From Tupaia tana (taxonomy: Eukaryota; Chordata; Mammalia; Scandentia; Tupaiidae), in NCBI GenBank assembly GCA_026018925.1, contig JAKSZU010000013.1, positions 248,001 through 312,000 of the forward strand: 64,000 nt of DNA, given 5' to 3'. Positions 10,673 to 22,352 of the stretch are shown in pieces. Within the stretch, counting starts at the first letter, position 1; every line of letters begins with the position of its first letter. The notes beneath the pieces are model-generated. The model made no database searches. It was not told the DNA's origin and worked only from the letters and a program-made list of their open reading frames with translations. Position numbers and translations under genes: made by a program.

Positions 10673-10703
<31 letters not shown>
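10460..10703 (+). mobile_element. Diverged tRNA-derived SINE with poly-A tail
   Basis: The head begins 'ggctagcgggtgatatgg', then SINE body blocks 'gcatgctcaaaatccc' and 'ttgatttctcactttcc', ending in an A-run of about 30 at 10,672-10,703. Confidence 0.75.
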
Positions 10704-10704
<1 letters not shown>

Positions 10705-10836
10705 CCCACGTAATATTTGAATCAATTTGCAGAAACTTTTCCTTTTATTATGAAGTATATGTACAATTTACTAAGGAATATAAAGAGTGTACAATCACTC
10801 AGGTCAAGACCTACACAGCCTGTTTCAGGCACTTCT

Positions 10837-11709
10837 TTTTTTAAATTTTTTAATTATTATTTATACATTTAATCACAATATGTCAGTTAGATTGTAAAGA
10901 GACTTTACCCAGTATGATATATACCTCAGTCCAGCTCAGTTGAGAATAGTATACACGTCCTCATCAATGAATAATAAACCATATCTATATCCCACAAATG
11001 TCTTAGCTCTCTGTTTCTTCCCCAAAATTTCCTTCCCTATGCTCTTCCCCTCCCACTCTTTCCACTTTGTCCATAACAATTGTTAATGCTTTTATGTCCT
11101 CCAGTCTTTCAGTCTATACCATAGAGTAAAGACAGTCAGTATATGTTAAATGGAGATGTACAATGTCTCTCTTTCATAGCTTGACTTGCTTCACTCAGCA
11201 ACAAATCTTCCATATTCTCCCACTTTCTATCAAATTCCAGGGCCTTGTTGTTTTTTATGGCTGAGTAGTATTCCATGGAGTATATGTGCCATACTTTTTC
11301 AATCCATTCATCTGTTTGTGGACATTTGGGTTGGTTTCATGTCTTAGCAATCATGAATAATAAATATAGATGTGCAAGCACTTTTCTGACTGAGCATTTT
11401 CTGGTCCTTTGGGTAGATACCCAGGAGTAGAATTGCTGGATCATATGGTAGTTCTATTTGAAGGTCTTTGAGGAACCTCCATATTATTCTCCTCAGTGAC
11501 TGGTCCAATTTACATTCCCACCAACATTGTAGGAGTGTTCCCCTTTCACTGCATCCCATCCAGCACTTAACAATTTTTTTTTTTAATCTTTGCAATTCTA
11601 ACTAGGGTTAGGTGATAAAATTGTGTTCCGAAAGAGAGATGAACTTGATGCTGCAATCCTCCAGCCTCCATAGGTTTTTGACATAGGGCAGGTATCACCA
11701 TGCCCTCTC
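10837..11709 (-). mobile_element. 5'-truncated LINE-1 (3' end)
   Basis: A minus-strand L1 3' end: A/T-rich 3' UTR (10,837 to about 11,150), then the ORF2 C-terminus. It is flanked by 'cctgtttcaggcacttct' at 10,819-10,836 and a copy with one mismatch at 11,710-11,727, a convincing 18-bp target-site duplication. Recognisable L1 ends at about 11,622. The last roughly 85 bp inside the duplication are not L1 sequence I recognise and may be a 5' rearrangement. Confidence 0.85.
11190..11622 (-). pseudogene. LINE-1 ORF2 C-terminal fragment
   Basis: Decayed C-terminus of the L1 endonuclease/reverse-transcriptase protein. The Cys-rich end is visible as 'CWMGCSERGTLLQCWWECK' followed by '[19 protein letters not shown]' and 'LLGIYPKD', the characteristic late ORF2 block. 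Frameshifts and stops interrupt it, and there is no catalytic domain. Confidence 0.85.
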
Positions 11710-11777
11710 CCTGTTTCAGGCAGTTCTGAGCACCAATTTCAATCAAAATCACCTCCTACTCACCACTATCCTTTATT

Positions 11778-12364
11778 ACTGTGGAAAGAAGTCTGACTTT
11801 TTTCCTATTTTTCCAAAGTCCTCTCCAGAGGGCCTTGAGGGAGTCAAACCCACAAATATTAACAGACCATTCCCCCCCCCCCCCCCCCTTAACAGGATTC
11901 TTCCTGCATCCTGTCCCTGGCATGGTATCTTTGAGATGTATATTCAACTGATTATAGTATATTCTTTTGCTAACCTCTTCCCAAGGCACAGAACTTCCCT
12001 TTCTTTGAGATGTAGATTAAGGATTTCTTTACAAATCTCTTCCCAGGACACAGATCTTCCCTTCCAATCACCAACCTAGGAATTGTGGAACCCACCTATA
12101 ACCTACAAGCTTCCCCACCTATAACGTACAAGCCTTCCCCCTCTTCCACATGTTCTGCCTCTCTGGGCCAGACCAATGGAAATCTCTTCACTAATTTTGT
12201 TTGTAAATCTCAAAATCAAATAAAAGGAACCCCTGTCCGTAATCACCCTGAGAAAGACATGTATGCCTCCTCTCTGGGCCTAGGTCACTCATATTCTGCT
12301 TAGAAGTAAACCACATTAATTATGAATTATTAATTTTTAGAGTTTTTTTTTTCCCCCTTTGACA
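11778..12364 (+). mobile_element. ERV LTR, family X copy 1
   Basis: About 587 bp, starting TG ('tgtggaaagaagtctgac') and ending CA ('tttgaca'). It contains an AATAAA-type signal in 'aaatcaaataaaagg'. The family is defined by comparison with two other copies in this window: a minus-strand copy at 27,443-27,980 and a copy split by element 3 (28,068-28,244 plus 54,255-54,576). A 17-C homopolymer at 11,872-11,888 is peculiar to this copy. Downstream sequence may be the ERV leader, so this may be a 5' LTR rather than a solo LTR. Confidence 0.75.
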
Positions 12365-13190
12365 AGATGGCAACCCAGATGGGATCAGAGATGAACCAGA
12401 GATCTTCCAAGGGGACACTTGGAACCTGGTGCCGGTACCAGCAGTGGGCCCTTTGTGCGCTCTCCAGCTTTGAGCCTCTCCTCGGGGAAGATTCAGTAAG
12501 CTCTCTGGCCTCAGACCTCCAAAATTTGGTAGATGGTCTGGTTTATTTCTAAGCTGGTTTGCTTGTTCATCTGTCTTATACTTGTTTGTTTTGGGTAACC
12601 CAGGTTTGTTCCCTCCTTGTGAGGAGCAGTGGTTTCCTCCTCTTTCAGGAGGGTTAGTGATTTACTCCCCTCTCAGGAGGAGCAGTGGTTTGCTCTCTTC
12701 AGGGAGAGGGGCAGCAATTTGTACCCCTGTGGCGAGGAGCAGCAGTTTGCTCTCTCTGAGCAAGGTGTAGTGTTTTGTTCCCATTTGAGTGGGTTAGGAA
12801 ACTAAAAGTATGAAAGTGTATTAGTTTAAAAAAAAGGAAAAAAGGAAAAAAAAGTAAGGATTCTAAGGAGTCTTCCACTTTTACCTTCTTGAAGCTACTT
12901 CAATTGGCTACTATGCGTTTGCACTGGAGAAACTGAACTGTCTTATTCATAGGCGAAAGAGAGACTGAGCATCTCAGCTCTGCAGATAAAGGGCATTTGC
13001 TCCTCCCTGCCAGATGTCCCCCCTCCAGGTGACTGGGAGCCATACTGGGAGTGTCTGGAGTGGGTAAGATTTCCTCCTCTTAGGACTAGTAGCAGCCCTA
13101 TAGGGAATCCCAAGCACAATAATTAATAACAGGCACATCCAGTGAACACAAAATAAGAGCTGACCACTCAAGTGTTTTGGGCTCCCTTCA
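12365..13190. other. Possible ERV leader/interior, with a G-rich minisatellite
   Basis: Follows LTR copy 1. Contains a repeat of 'ggagcagtggtttgctc'-like units of about 36-38 bp at about 12,586-12,790, roughly five copies. No gag or pol frame is recognisable. Assignment to the ERV rests on position only. Confidence 0.4.
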
Positions 13191-13207
13191 AGAGTGCTAG
13201 ATCTTTG

Positions 13208-13479
13208 GGAACCAGCAGTTAGCGTAATGGCTATGTCGCTGGACTCCCACGTAGTCGACCGCAGTTCATGTCCCAGACCTGGTGGCTTAAAACTCACGCC
13301 GGGCGCGTGTGCGTGCGTGCCCAAGATCCCGAGAGGAGAATGGAGGAGAAGGGATTGCAGCGTGACCATCCCCCCTGGGGGGTGATTTCTCGCTTTCTGT
13401 CTCTATGTCTCTCTCTGTCTGTCTGGTGAGTGCACGCGCCCTATAGTCAAAATCTCTCCAAAAGGAAAAAAAAAAAAAA
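13208..13479 (+). mobile_element. tRNA-derived SINE, full length
   Basis: Very close to the copy at 3,692 (same head, body and 'ccctatag' tail). Flanked by a target-site duplication: 'agagtgctagatctttg' at 13,191-13,207 and a copy with one mismatch at 13,480-13,496. Confidence 0.93.
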
Positions 13480-13496
13480 AGAGTGCTAGATCCTTG

Positions 13497-14415
13497 AAGG
13501 GAACTGAGACATGTAAGACGAGTAATCTCGACACTAGAGTGACATTTAGTGGAGAGATGCTCAAAAAAGCATATTAAAATCCTTAGATTTCCACAGGCTG
13601 GTTTCTCCTTTTAAAAATGGATTTAAGAAAAAAAAAGGAAATAAGACATCTACAGTTTTAAAAGGCAAAAATGATGACTCCTTTTGGGCACCACAGTTAC
13701 CTTTATGTATGATATCTATGGAGCCTTGACCTGCAGGTATTTAAGTAAATGGGAAAAATTACAAAAGGTGATCTTGGTTAAAATTTTCTCAGGCAGAAGT
13801 TTCGATATTTATAAATCTTTTTGCACACTAAATAATAGAATCTGTATTTCATTAAAAAGAATAAGGTTGATACTTTAATTAGTATAAATTCATTTTTTTT
13901 AAAGATGACAAAATTAACTGCTTGTAAAAGTTAACAAGAATAAATTTGAGACTATCTCAACAAAAATAACAGAAGCTGCTTGTGAAATTAAAAAGGCGCC
14001 CAAAACTTCCCTTGTCTGGACAACTTCTGTCTTTTCTTATTCTTTCTCTTACCAGAAATAAACTTGGGAAACATACACATTAGCATATTAGTCACCATAA
14101 TGGTTATTGTCAACAAACTAAAATCTGGCTCCCTCTCTAGGATACTATGGGCCAAACCTTAAGCACATGATAGGAAGAAGAAAAGCCTAGCCTTGTTGCT
14201 ACGTGCAGGGACAAAGAGCAGGACAGCTCATCGTGAAAGGGACCATTCTGCTAGACTTTTTGTTTTATTTTAATTTTTGTATTTTTGTTTAAGTGCGTAA
14301 GTCTCTACTGAGTTGATCATGTACTTAATCAGCTTTAGAGGGTGTGTTCATGTACTTAATCAGTTTTAGAAGGTGTGTTCATCTGGTGGACCTCTTTGAT
14401 TTGCAAAGTCTTAGA
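13497..14415. other. Unassigned A/T-rich sequence
   Basis: No SINE, LINE or coding signature recognised. Could be decayed ERV interior. Confidence 0.3.
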
Positions 14416-14857
14416 TAACATTTTCAATTTTTATTTTTAGGATTTTTTTTCTTTGTATTATCATCATAATCTTTATATTACATTGGATTACATACAACTT
14501 TACAGTGTATTACATTGCTTCTTCAAAAAAGAATGCCATGCATGTCAGTCAATACAGAGACATTAATCTCCCCACTTCATCATTCAATATCTTTTCTATG
14601 TTTTTCCCGATCATTATTATTATTATTCTAATTATTTTTTTAAACAGTCAATCACTAGTTCTCATTTTGCTTGTAAAAAGACTTTACCCATTATGAAATA
14701 CTTCTCAGACCAATCCAGTTGATAATATTATACATGCCATCATCAACAGGTAGTAAGCCATATCTGTTTCCCACTAACGTCCTGCCTATTTGTTCTCTTG
14801 CTATCTTTCTCTATCCTCTTCTCTTCACCCCTCCAATTCCACACTGTCTTATTCTCG

Positions 14858-15810
14858 TTAAGTACTTTCACTGCTTTTATGTCCTTCAATATTTCGTTCT
14901 CTACCATAGAGTGCAGATAGTCGGTATATATTAAGTGGATACATACAATATCTTTCTTTCATAGCCTGGCTTACTTCACTCAGCAATAGATCCTCCATAT
15001 CTGACCACTTTCTATCAAATGCCAGGGTCTTGTTATTTTTTATGGCTGAGTAGTATTCCATAGAGTATATATATATATACCACACTTTCCAATCCATTCA
15101 TCTGTTTGTGGACATTTGGGTTGGTTCCATGTCTTGGCAATTGTGAATAATGGTGCAATAAACATTGATGTGCAAGCACTTTTCCAACTGAGCGTTTTCC
15201 TGTCCTTTGGATAGATACCCAGAAGTGGGATTGCTGGTAGTTCTATTTGTAGATCTTTGAGGAACCTCCATATTGTTCCCCACAGTGGTTGAACCAGTTT
15301 ACATTCCCACCAAGAGTGTAAGAGGGTTCCCTTTTCACCACATCCCCGCCAACACTTATCACTTTTTATATTCTTAATCTTTGCCATTCTGACAGGGGTT
15401 AGGTGGTATCTCATTGTGGTTTTTACCTGCATCTCCCTTATGATGAGGGATATTGACCATTTCCTCATATGCTTATTGGCTGTTCATATGTCTTCTTTAG
15501 AGAGATTTTTGTTCATCTCATTTTCCCATCTTTTAATTGGGTTAATCATTTTTTTTTTTCACATAAGGCACTTGAGTTCCCTATGTATTCTGGTTATCAG
15601 TCCCTTGTCTGAGGCATATTTAACAAAAATATCTTCCCATTCTGAGGGTTGTCGGTTCACACTTGTTACTGTCTTTTGCTGTGCAGAAACTTCTTAGTCT
15701 GATATAGTCCCACTTGTCTATTTTAGGGATTATTGCCTGTGCTTTGGGAGTCTGATTTAAGAAGTCTTTGCCTACTCGAATGTCTCCCCAGAGTTTCCCC
15801 AGCATTTTCC
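14858..15810 (-). pseudogene. LINE-1 ORF2 C-terminal part (minus portion)
   Basis: Broken frames encode the end of L1 ORF2 protein: '[19 protein letters not shown]' (the Cys-rich zinc-knuckle-like end), '[12 protein letters not shown]', 'LLGIYPKD' and '[11 protein letters not shown]', all landmarks of the C-terminus. Endonuclease and most of the reverse transcriptase are absent. Frameshifts separate the pieces. It is better preserved than the copy at 11,190. Confidence 0.88.
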
Positions 15811-15876
15811 ACTAGTAGTTTTATTGTTTGAGGTCTTAGGTTCAGATCTTTGATCCATTTTGAGTTAATTTTTGTT

Positions 15877-16466
15877 AACGGTGAATGGAATCCCTTTCAC
15901 CATAGCCACAAGATGTATAAGATACCTAGGGATAAACCTAACTAAGAAAGTTAAAGACCTTTATAAAGAAAACTATGAAAATCTTAAAAATGGTATTGAA
16001 AGTGACATAAAAAAGTGGAAGGACATCCCATGCTCCTGGATTGGAAGAATTAACATAATCAAAATGGCAATTCTACCCAAATTAATCTACATGTTTAATG
16101 CAATTCCAATCAAAATACCAGAGATATTCTTCACAGATCTAGAAAAGACAATCATAGAACTTGTCTAGAATCATAAAAGACCTCGTATTGCAAAAGCAAT
16201 CCTGCACAAGAAGAATGGAGTGGGAGGCATATCACTCCCTGATCCCAAGATATACTATAAAGCTGTAGTCATCAAAACAGCATGGTATTGGCATAAAAAC
16301 AGACATGTGGACCAATGGAATAGAATAGAGACCCCAGAAATTACCCCCAAAACTTACAGCCAACTGATCTTTGACAAAGGATATAAGTCAATCCATTGGG
16401 AAAAGGAAAACCTCTTTAGTAAATAGTGCTGGAAAAACTGGGTATTCAGCTGCAGAAAGATGAAAC
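15877..16466 (+). pseudogene. LINE-1 ORF2 segment (inverted portion)
   Basis: Encodes the region after the reverse-transcriptase core: '[19 protein letters not shown]', '[20 protein letters not shown]', then after a stop at 16,166-16,168 '[20 protein letters not shown]' and '[12 protein letters not shown]'. In L1 this block precedes the Cys-rich end found on the other strand just to the left. It is inactive because of stops and inversion. Confidence 0.9.
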
Positions 16467-16479
16467 TAACATTTTCTAT

Positions 16480-18220
16480 TTTAATAGAAAAAAAATCATC
16501 AGTTTTCTGGCAGCAGTAGGCTTGAGGTTTTGTTTTTTTTTTGTTTTGTTTTGTTTTTTTTCCCTTTTTGCTAGCAGACAGCAACTTTCTATCTTGTAAA
16601 ACATTTTAAAATTTTGTTATTCCAGTGGTAGTTTCCTCTCAGTCCTTGTCTCCTTATTTATTTATTTTTTATCATAACCAAAGCCTGTAAACAAACCTTG
16701 GATTCCAAGACCCTTAGAAAAATTTGTTTTTTGTTTTGTTTTGTTTTGTTTTCCCAGTCTTAGCCCTTTTCAAGATGGATTCACAGTTTTAAGATAATGA
16801 TGCAGGAGGTTGGGGTGCAATCCTTTTGTCTCATGCTCATGAGGTAATAGAGCCATGGTCACAGAACAAATACTGAAATAGAGTTATCAGAGCTCCCAGG
16901 CAGGGAATGAGTCCTGGAAAGTAGATTGTTAATGGAAAACAGAATTGTTTTCTGGTTTTTTTTTTTTTTTTTCCTTTTTCTTATCTGTGTCTGAGGTTTT
17001 TTGTTTGTTTGTTTGTTTTGTTTTGTTTTTAAATCTAGGCTGGTTCAGCTTCTGAGACATTCATGTAAGAAGAGAAGTAGCTGCAGAATGGCTGGCTTTC
17101 ATATTGAGAAATGCCAGCTCATTGACAAACTTAACTGCTGCTCAAAGGAGCTTGTAGGGAGTGAGTCCTCTAATAGGTATGCTGCTATGGGAAGGGAAAA
17201 TTGAGCTACAAGATCTATATGTTAAAAAAATAAATAAATATTTCTAATAGGCATATGAAAGGCATATGGGTAGGCACTTACTAGAGAAGGCCAACTGTTT
17301 TGGACATGAGGTTAGGTATTGACATTTAACCTGGGTTTTAGTTAAAAAAAAAAAAAAAAAAAAAAAGGCAGGGGCAAGTCTGTATCTAATCTCTTTGTTT
17401 TAGTTTCTTGGATTTTTCGTAGTTTTGAAGGAATTAGCATCCACATACGGATGCACTTCCTGGATGTCAATTCCATGTTTCATTCCAGTGGTGAATTTTC
17501 TGTGTATATAGCTGGGATATCAGGAGGACAATAACAACCTTCCTGTTGCCAAGAGTAAGATATAAAGGGCTAGTTTAACCCAGGGACACTTTTTAACTCT
17601 CTTATATGTTCATTTGTGTTGTACTTATGTATGTTGTATGTCATGTTTATGTGGCAAAATCCTTAAGGAATTCTATTAAATTTGGCATGTAAATAAAGAG
17701 CGCTCATAGGATTTAATCCAAATGCTTTAAAGTTCACGTGACTTAAGTAAATAAGCCTACTACAAATTTAAAAATAAAGGTTAAAGATGTCTTCATAACT
17801 GTCAGCCTAGGCTTTACTAATCAAACTACAAAATTGTTTTGATATTATTGATTTAGTAGAAATAGATTTCAGACTTATCAGCAACTTAATATCCATATGG
17901 TATATATATTTAACATGTTATAAAAAGTTAATAGAAAAATAAATAACTGACTTTCTGATATCTTTTGATATTTCGATAGCCCAGGCATAGGTTTTAAGAT
18001 AAATCTGCTTATTGTAAGTATAATGTTACAAAAAGATAATTTTAGACCTTAAAAGGAATTAATGCTATGTTAAGTTACTATTGATTAATATAACCTGTAA
18101 AGTTTTTCACTTGATTTCTGACTCTTAGGGTTATTTTGTCATACAGAAAAATTGTAAAAAAAAAAAAAAAATACATGACAAGTCAAATTGGTTACTTATA
18201 AAAAAAAAAATCAAGGTTAA
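16480..18220. other. Unassigned A/T-rich sequence
   Basis: About 1.7 kb with poly-T, poly-A and (GTTTT)n tracts (for example 16,725-16,750 and 17,000-17,030) but no recognisable retroelement or gene. Confidence 0.3.
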
Positions 18221-18223
18221 GAG

Positions 18224-18345
18224 GGCTGGCAGGTGGTATGATGGCTAACTGTTAAGATGCTGGGCTCCCACATGGCTGACTGTAGTTCAAATCTCAGACC
18301 TGGCAGCTTCCTTTCTTGCTTTCCCTCTCTGGTCGAATTTTACAT
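18224..18345 (+). mobile_element. Short-form tRNA SINE
   Basis: A tRNA head only ('gggctggcaggtggtatgat', B box-like 'agttcaaatctc') followed at once by 'ctttccctctctggtcgaat'. It lacks the 130-bp body of the long form, so it represents the short subtype also seen at 26,368. Confidence 0.75.
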
Positions 18346-18841
18346 AATTCTTAAAAAATATTAAGTTTACGAAAGGGTAAAAATTAAGGTTAATATATGT
18401 TATTTTACATACAAAGTTACAAAACATTAAAATCTCATTGGAGTAAATTCTACTGTAAGGCATACAAATATTCTTTTTAACATTTCTTTGGGGGGTGGTC
18501 TAAATAAAGGATTATTAAGGTTATATCAAAGTATTATGTAAAAATCCTTAGAGGGGGATTTAAAAGCCAAAAACTGTTTCAGCCCATCTTACCTAAAAGG
18601 CTGTCTTAGTATGGGATGGATAGAAGGATAGGGTCACACAAATGGCTAACACCTTGATTAAATAAGATGTCATTGTGACCTGGGCCCATCTGTGGACTTG
18701 TTTGACAGTAATGGAAGGCTGTGGTCAGAGTTTGTTAAAAGCATCTCATTTATTTTCTGAGGGGCGGTTCCCAAAATTCTATTCAGGGGTCAACCTACAC
18801 AAAGTAGAAGACAGCGGGAAAAAAAGTTTTTTTTCTTGTTG
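18346..18841. other. Unassigned sequence
   Basis: A/T-rich, no recognisable element between two SINEs. Confidence 0.3.
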
Positions 18842-19090
18842 TGAGCAGCAGTTGGTGTAATGGCTATGTCGCTGGACTCCCATGTAATCAACCATGGTTC
18901 AAGTTCCAGACCCAGTGGCTTAAACTCATGCCAAGCGTGTGTGCATGCGTGCTGAAGATCCTGAGAGGAGAATGGAGGAGAAGTGATGGCAGTGTGGCCA
19001 TCACCCCAGGGGGAGGGGGGTAATTTCTCACTTTCTGCTTTCTTTCTCTCTTTCTGGTGAGTGTGCGTGCCCTATAGCAAAAATCTCTCC
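18842..19090 (+). mobile_element. tRNA-derived SINE, moderately diverged
   Basis: Long-form head and body with substitutions ('gagcagcagttggtgtaatg', 'aagatcctgagaggag'). Ends 'ccctatagcaaaaatctctc'. Confidence 0.85.
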
Positions 19091-19133
19091 AAAGAAAAAC
19101 TATTTCTTGGTTTTTGTTTGTAAAAAAAAAAAA

Positions 19134-19399
19134 GGGGAACCAGCAGTTACCATAATGGCTATGTCGCTGGACTCCCACGTAGTCGACCGCGGTTCGTGTC
19201 CCGGACCCGGTGACTTAAAACTCACGCCAGGCGCGTGTGCGTGCGTGCCCAAGATCCCGAGAGGAGAATGGAGGAGAAGGGATTGCGGCGTGACCATCCC
19301 CCTAGGGATGATTTCTCGCTTTCTGTCTCTAATGTCTCTGTCTATCTGGCGAGCACACGTGCCCTATAGCAAAAATCTCTCCAAAAAAAAAAAAAAAAA
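19134..19399 (+). mobile_element. tRNA-derived SINE, young
   Basis: Long form with intact boxes and a poly-A tail at about 19,383-19,399. Lies about 45 bp from the preceding SINE in the same orientation. Confidence 0.9.
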
Positions 19400-19901
19400 G
19401 TGAAAAATAAAATTACTGTATGGTAAAGTATTTGTGCTAAAGCCAGATGACTAAAACAAAAACATTTTTAATTGAAAAAAGGAACAAATACTAAGTCAAG
19501 ATATATTGAGTTAAAATTTGAGTTCAAAGGACAAAAATAGAGACTAAAAGAAAATTTCATTAAAAAAATTTATGATTTTTATATAACAAGTTGGCTAAAA
19601 TTGAAGAAAGCACTATATATGTTTTCCTAGAAAAAAATAAATTAAAAAATTATTTTTGGCCCTGTACTTAAAATCAAGTTTTTTTTTTAAGTATTAATCT
19701 CTCAGTAAACTGTAAACATAATGCAGATAATTTCTCTAAAGCTTAGTAACTTAAGAAATAAGAAACATTTTTATGCTTAATATTTGTATTTAGTGAAACT
19801 TGATTACAAATAGAGCTTTAAAGAATTATAGACTTTTTAATTGTGTAACTTTTTATAATTGTCAAGACAATTATAAAAAGTTAAATATACTTAGTTAAAT
19901 A
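19400..19901. other. Unassigned A/T-rich sequence
   Basis: Very A/T-rich. Contains a near-palindromic 'aactttttataattgtcaag' / 'caattataaaaagtt' pair at about 19,847-19,882. No element recognised. Confidence 0.35.
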
Positions 19902-20215
19902 TACTCAGTGACTTATTTTTTTATTATTTAAATTTATTTATTTACATTCATTCACTGTACATCATGACAACACACAAAATGAGATTTTCCATCCAGAGTA
20001 CACTGTATATTGACTCAATCAAGCACATCAGTATACATGTTATCATCAAGAAATAATTTTCCATTTCTTGTTTTCTATAGGTTTTGCTTTTTTTTTACTC
20101 GTCCTTGATTCCCTATCTCTTACCCTCTACCATCTCCCACTCTCCAGCCACACTGTCTCTGGTATCTATGTTTGCTTTCTATACTGTTTTCCCCCACATT
20201 TTATTGAGTCACTAA

Positions 20216-20465
20216 AGATTTTTTTTTTTTTTTTTTTGGAGAGGTTTTTGCTATAGGGCGTGTCTGCTCGCCAGCCAGACAGAGAGAGACAGAAAGCGAG
20301 AAATCACCACGCCGCAATCCCTTCTCCTCCATTCTCCTCTCAGGATCTTGGGCACGCACACACACATGCCCAGCGTGAGTTTTAAGTCACTGGGTCCAGG
20401 ACACGAACCGCGGTCGACTACGTGGGAGTCCAACGACATAGCCATTATGCTAACTGCTGATCCCA
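20216..20465 (-). mobile_element. SINE inside element 1 3' UTR
   Basis: A long-form SINE in minus orientation. A T-run (20,219-20,237) precedes 'ggagaggtttttgctatagg', and the head ends 'taactgctgatccc'. It splits the 3' UTR between 'cactaaagat' and 'cttaattaatctaaat', which are contiguous in element 0 apart from a single base. Confidence 0.9.
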
Positions 20466-21297
20466 AGATCTTAATTAATCTAAATGTTTTCATAGCAAGC
20501 ACAGCTGATATATACATTTCTATGAACACAACTCCTACATTACGCATAAGCCTCAATGAGTAGAATGAGCATCCTATAAAGTAGCACCTAGCTGGGGCTA
20601 TATACCATACTGCAGTCATCAAATAGGTATTTTTTTTTTCTGAAACTTTTTTTTCAACTTAATTTACATTCTTTCCCTAAGCATCCTCACAACATACAAA
20701 ATGTGATCTCCCATCCAGGATATACTGCATAGTGGCTTAATCATACATATTATTATCACAAATTTTCAATTTCTAGTTTCTAGAAAATTTTTTTACCCCT
20801 ATTTCTGACCCTCTGTCCTTTTCCACCCTCTTCTCACACTATCTCTGGAGTCTACAATTGTCTTCCATTCCTTTCCCACCCACATTGTATTGATCACATA
20901 ATTTCTTAAATAATCTAACTACTTTCAATAGTAAGTTCACTTGATACTATTAAGAAAACCAGTTTTAACTTAAATCAAAGAAATGCTAAGCAACTTTGTT
21001 TAAAGCCAAGAAACAGGGTAGGCTTCTGATCAAATGATAGGTGCATGAACCTATCCATATCTCAAGACAGGACACAAATCTTTACAACCAAATAACAGTC
21101 TACAAGAAAATCAGCAATATTTTAGACAAAAGTCATAAAATTATACTTCGCCAATTCAGTCTCATATACTTTATCTTCTGTTCTGGTTCAATTTTCCTGA
21201 TTAAATTCTGGGATATAATATTCAGCTCCAGACTTGTCCCTATGATTAAGGTGGCCACTCTCTTAATTTTTGAACTCTTATTTCTGTGTATTTGTAT

Positions 21298-22278
21298 TTA
21301 ATTTTCCTGATATAGCATTCCCTTGAGAACTTCTTGGAGATCTGGTCTGGTGCTGGTAAATTCTTTCAGGTTTTGTTTATCTGAAAATGTTCTTGACTTT
21401 TCTTCCCACATGAAAGATAGTCTTGCTAGGTACAGTATTCTTGGCTGAAATTGCTTTTCTCTTAACACTTTGAATATATTTTCCTATTCTTTCCTCACTC
21501 GCATTGTTTCCGATGAGAGGTCTGCTGTTAGCATGATGGGATATCCTTTGTAGGTAACTTGATGTTTTTCTCTTGCCAGTCTTAGTGTCTTGTCTTCGTC
21601 TGTGGTTTTGGTCAACCTGGCTATAATGTGTCTTGGAGAAGATATTCTTGGGTTGATTCTATTTGGAGTCCTTTGTATTTCTAGGGACTGGATCTTTGAG
21701 TGCCTCTGCAGGGTTTCATGGAATAGATTATCAATGTCCTTATAGGTCTCTTCGCCTTCTGGAATGCCAATTATCCAGATGTTTGGATGTTTGATGGTAT
21801 CTAGTACTACTTGTATATTATTTTCAATTTTGGGGGCAATTTTCTCAGTCTTTGTGGTGGATTTTTCTAGGCCAGCAATTTTTTCTTCTATGTCTGAGAT
21901 TCTATTTTCTGTATGATCTAGTCTGCTTTTAATACTTTCAAGGGAGATTTTGACTTCCTGTATTATAGTCTTCATCTCTAACAGGTCCCTTTGATTCATT
22001 TTTAAAGTGTGTAATTCCTCTCTTAGATCTTGCAAGAATTCCCTCACCTCCTGGAACTCTTCAACTTCTTTCTCCTTTCTCTTCAGCAGTTCATTGTCTC
22101 CTTTCTCTTCCATCTCTGTTAGCTTCACCATTTTGAATGTTCTAAATTCTTTATCAGACATTTCCCTGATTTCCTTTGAACTGCTTGTGGATGAAGAGGA
22201 GTTATTCTTTTCCCTTAGAGGAGAGGTATTTTCTTGCTTTCTCATATTTCTTGTGGTCCTGCAGTGATTTCTAGTCAT
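21298..22278 (-). pseudogene. LINE ORF1, element 1, one nonsense codon and a 21-bp deletion
   Basis: Same ORF1 protein as in element 0: Ser-rich basic N-terminus, coiled coil, RRM-type core ('IWIIGIPEGEETYKD', 'SPRHIIARLTKTTDEDK') and C-terminal domain ('QVTYKGYPIMLTADLSSE'). Two defects are visible. Relative to element 0, seven codons are missing in frame before 'RHSKIQSLEIQ'. A TAG at plus-strand 21,484-21,486 replaces the Trp after 'MRVRKE'. After the stop the same frame continues to the TAA at 21,298-21,300. Length is 981 bp against 1,002 in element 0, exactly the 21-bp difference. Confidence 0.92.
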
Positions 22279-22309
22279 CTGATGGATGGTGTGTTTCTTC
22301 CTAATTCTT

Positions 22310-22352
22310 TTATTTATTTATTTATTTATTTGTTTATTTATTTATTTATTTT
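22310..22352. repeat. TTTA microsatellite at the 3' end of element 2
   Basis: About ten TTTA/TTTG units. This is the complement of an A-rich TAAA tail, an expanded retroelement 3' end. Confidence 0.9.

Larger units (their letters stand above)
14426..16466 (-). mobile_element. LINE-1 with twin-priming 5' inversion
   Basis: The left part (14,426 to about 15,876) is an L1 3' end on the minus strand: 3' UTR plus the ORF2 C-terminus. The right part (about 15,877-16,466) is L1 ORF2 on the plus strand from just upstream in the same element. In an intact L1 the end of the plus segment would run directly into the start of the minus segment. Such inversions are the known product of twin priming. A duplication 'taacattttc' (14,416-14,425 and 16,467-16,476), extendable with one mismatch, brackets the whole. 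Confidence 0.88.
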
